Shown here: positions 17,794 through 19,896 of the stretch, in pieces | How the letters are laid out: each line of letters opens with the position of its first letter | How positions within the stretch are numbered: position 1 is the stretch's first letter | Assembly (NCBI GenBank): GCA_037447655.1 | Contig: JBBHKE010001144.1 | Coordinates: 1 to 19,896, forward strand | DNA: 19,896 nucleotides | Origin: Zygnema cylindricum | Taxonomy: Eukaryota; Streptophyta; Zygnematophyceae; Zygnematales; Zygnemataceae | Direction of reading: 5' to 3' | The notes under the pieces: generated by a model | The model's input: the letters and a program-made list of their open reading frames with translations, nothing else | Told to the model about the DNA's origin: nothing | Databases searched by the model: none | Position numbers and translations under genes: made by a program

Positions 17794-18761
17794 CATGAGT
17801 CACAAATGGTAAGCCCAACAATAATGAAATGCCCATCCGGACCATCAGGATGTCAATGTGTATTTCCTTTTTTTTATACTCTTTTCCTTCCAAACTTGAA
17901 AGGTAATCTGGTATATGCATATGACCTAAGGACCTGGCCAACTTTTCCCATGGGGCAGATCAAAAGGCAATTATTGATAAAAATTATTGAAATAAATAGG
18001 CAAATTAGGCAAATTGTTGAAGGCCAAGAAATATGAAATCATTCAAAATTTAGCAGGCCAGGTGTATATGAGGTACCTTCCATGGAATTTCTAAAACATG
18101 GGGTTCATCGTACATTTTTTAAGTTCTGCCCAACAGACACATCTCTCTGGGATTAGAACTTTGGATTATCGAGATAAAGTTTGTTTCATTTGTGTTCGTT
18201 TTAACTTGACTCGGTCGGTTACAGGTTTGTTTTACCAAAGAGGTTTGTGTTAGGCCTATTGTTTTGACTTTATGTTTCCTTGTTTCTTATTTCGCCTTCT
18301 CATACACCTTTGGGACTGAATAAATAAATAATTTCCTACACACTTCATCATGTGAAGTTGAGCTGCAGCGGCAATAGGGGCAGCTGCCCCCCTTCCTCCA
18401 CTATCCCCCCATCCCTAAAAAAGTCAACCTGGAGCATTGACTTTGTCTACAGTCAGCTACAGCGACCGTCGGCTAATAACACCAATTTGATCTCGAGTTT
18501 TTCTGCCACAATATGTCAGTATCACTAGTGCCACATCTCTCTACACTAAATTAGTATTACACATTCTGATTTCGCTTGTGCACTGATGATTCCTTCACGA
18601 TCCGTGTACGATTCCGGTTTCTACACGGCTGTTTGTTTCCGTTGTTCCCATCCACTGCACTTTCTTAGTCATGCTTGTTCTTCTTTTTTCTAACAGCGAT
18701 GCGTAGTGTCGCTGCCCACGCCACGTGCACGACCGTGCCAGGTAGTAATGCGTGGGAACTA
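17794..18761. other. Region without a supported gene; possible transcript end
   Basis: A frame at 17806-18036 continues in the phase of the 17359 frame. An AATAAATAAATAA word at 18319-18331 could be a polyadenylation signal for such a transcript, but this word is common in AT-rich DNA. A minus-strand frame at 18595-18801 runs into a MITE. CCACGTGCACGACCGTGCC and related hairpin-forming words lie near 18718-18760. Confidence 0.35.
18377..18390. repeat. Perfect 14-bp GC palindrome GGGGCAGCTGCCCC
   Basis: A 7+7 perfect palindrome with CAGCTG at its centre. CAGCTG is an E-box-type word, but one site with no gene context cannot be assigned a function. Confidence 0.6.
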
Positions 18762-19057
18762 TACCTGGTATCGCTATTAGTGTGAAGGTTTTTTTCGCCA
18801 CTTAAACCATCTTCTCTTCGTACACACTTGTCAAATTATCAATCCGAGGGCTAAGACGGAAAAGGAAGGATCCCACCTTTTGATTGGCGGTGTCTAAACG
18901 GATACTGGGCAAGTGTGCACAATATTATTTTAGGGTTTTTTAGGCTTTTATAGGGCTTTTTAGGGTTTTATAGGTTTTTTAGGGCTTTTTGTTAAGGGTG
19001 TCCTCTTCTTAGTGGCGAAAAAAAAATTGAAGGTAATAACGAATCACGGTGTGGTAT
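18762..19057 (-). mobile_element. MITE copy D (about 296 bp), inverted and internally expanded
   Basis: The ends are ATACCTGGTATCGCTATTAG and TAACGAATCACGGTGTGGTA. TTTTTTTCGCCACTTAAACC at about 18789 faces TAGTGGCGAAAAAAAAATTG near 19010. The unique centre reads in reverse complement as GTTTAGACACCGCCAATC, matching copies A-C, so the element is inverted relative to them. It is about 70 bp longer because of a TTTAGGG-like tract at 18928-18991 inside the right terminal repeat. Confidence 0.8.
18928..18991. repeat. Degenerate TTTAGGG-like tract inside MITE copy D
   Basis: Repeated TTTTAGGGTTTT, TTTTAGGCTTTT, TATAGGGCTTTT and TTTTAGGGCTTT words form a degenerate array of about 10-12-bp units. 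TTTAGGG is the telomere repeat of many plants, algae and oomycetes. Here spacing and sequence are irregular, so local slippage is as likely as a telomeric origin. Confidence 0.6.
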
Positions 19058-19785
19058 AACAATTTAGACTGTCAAAGAGTCAAATGTATTATAATTTTGT
19101 CATTCTTAGTGATTGGAAAACAAAGTATTTCTCAAACATAGGTTGGTTCTATATGGGTATTTGTATTCAGATATATAGTCTTAACATATTTACTGTGTTT
19201 GAATCTACTGTTTATGTTTTCATATTATGTTTTCATGTGCTTTTCATGTCTGTGGTTTTTGTCCTATTTTTAATACATAAATAATTTATAGATTATTGCA
19301 TTATTATTTAAGTTTATTAAATGTTGATAAGATTCGATTCATTTTTTATGAAAAAATGAGGCTACCTATGTACAATTAGTTAGCCCAAAGAAATAATTTT
19401 GAATCAAGCGGTACTGTACGAAATTAGTGGTACTACATGTCGAATATTGAGGGTATTTCTCGATATACATAATTAGTTTTTTTACATTCATTTAATGTTT
19501 CTTTTCTCGTTTTGTCAACATTATCGAAAAAATAAACAAAAAAGTTAAACAAAAAAGTCAAAGCCATATTGTGGGCCTTTAATGGAAAGGGTGATAAGTT
19601 TTCGGAAGCTTCATATAAACTTGTTTCGGCTATTTAAAATTAAATATTGGTCGGTAAACTATTTTACTCATGGTATCACTTTTTTTTTCTTACAAAAAAA
19701 ATCAACCGCTCAAAATACATTGAAATTGCTCCAATAGAAAAATTTTGACAAATGATTTGTTTGGATAAGATGGAAATTTCAGACA
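19058..19785. other. AT-rich spacer, no gene seen
   Basis: The 66-codon hydrophobic frame at 19084-19284 is Phe/Val/Ile-rich as expected of T-rich DNA and has no motif. Direct words AACAAAAAAGTYAAA occur twice near 19536-19561. Confidence 0.5.
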
Positions 19786-19789
19786 AAGA

Positions 19790-19896
19790 AATTTAGGAGA
19801 GGGAGCCAGAGAGTACGAAGAGGTAAGAGAGAGTAGGAGAGAGTGAGAGAGACTAGGAGAGAGTAGGAGTGGAGGGAATAAGAGGGAGTAAGAGAG
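19790..19896. repeat. GA-rich tract to the window end
   Basis: Degenerate GAGAGTAGGA units (for example GAGAGAGTAGGAGAGAGT), purine-rich on the plus strand like the 10785-11385 tract; continues beyond the window. Confidence 0.85.

Overview
This is eukaryotic nuclear DNA: AT-rich, full of long (TA)n arrays, and carrying a split transposase gene with GT-AG introns. I see no intact protein-coding gene of cellular function, no rRNA, no convincing tRNA and no CRISPR array. The window is best read as a transposon graveyard. The lineage is uncertain. The transposase remnant at 5.7-8.9 kb carries blocks (KRWW, NMDETH, GFRGDDVVKYADV) that I associate from memory with a DDE transposase family abundant in oomycetes and perhaps other stramenopiles. 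This is a recollection, not a search result.

Layout. 1-3.8 kb holds three related hAT-like inverted-repeat elements: a right end at 139-273, a complete 800-bp element at 656-1455 with a perfect 8-bp target duplication (CTTATAAT), and a larger copy at 2207-3768. 3.8-5.4 kb is unassigned AT-rich DNA with one stray MITE tip. 5.5-10.3 kb is a roughly 4.5-kb block bracketed by two long (TA)n arrays. It contains a broken transposase gene in three exons (5748-6120, 8033-8513, 8653-about 8915), and its large first intron holds a separate acidic reading frame (6877-7682). Palindromes built on CGTCGCTG/CAGCGACG lie on both sides of that frame and again at 9.3-9.8 kb. 10.8-11.4 kb is a strand-asymmetric purine tract.

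12.4-19.1 kb is a second patchwork. A new-looking MITE family of about 225 bp is present four times (14571, 14912, 16410 and 18762, the last inverted and expanded), plus single tips at 4188 and 12383. An inverted-repeat element of 783 bp (15559-16341) has a truncated sister at 12677-about 13170. A TA-rich tandem duplication with strong hairpins lies at 13183-13562. Two stretches look like decayed or unrecognised coding sequence (13.74-14.35 kb and 17.36-17.79 kb). The window ends in another GA-rich tract.

How the parts relate. None of the hAT-like, MITE or 783-bp elements carries a recognisable transposase here, so they look non-autonomous and would depend on enzymes encoded elsewhere. The one transposase gene is disabled by frameshifts and a stop, and it ends before the remaining catalytic residues. 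The most interesting structures are the palindrome-bounded acidic frame nested in a transposase intron, the (TA)n-bracketed block, and the two non-autonomous families defined here by internal comparison.
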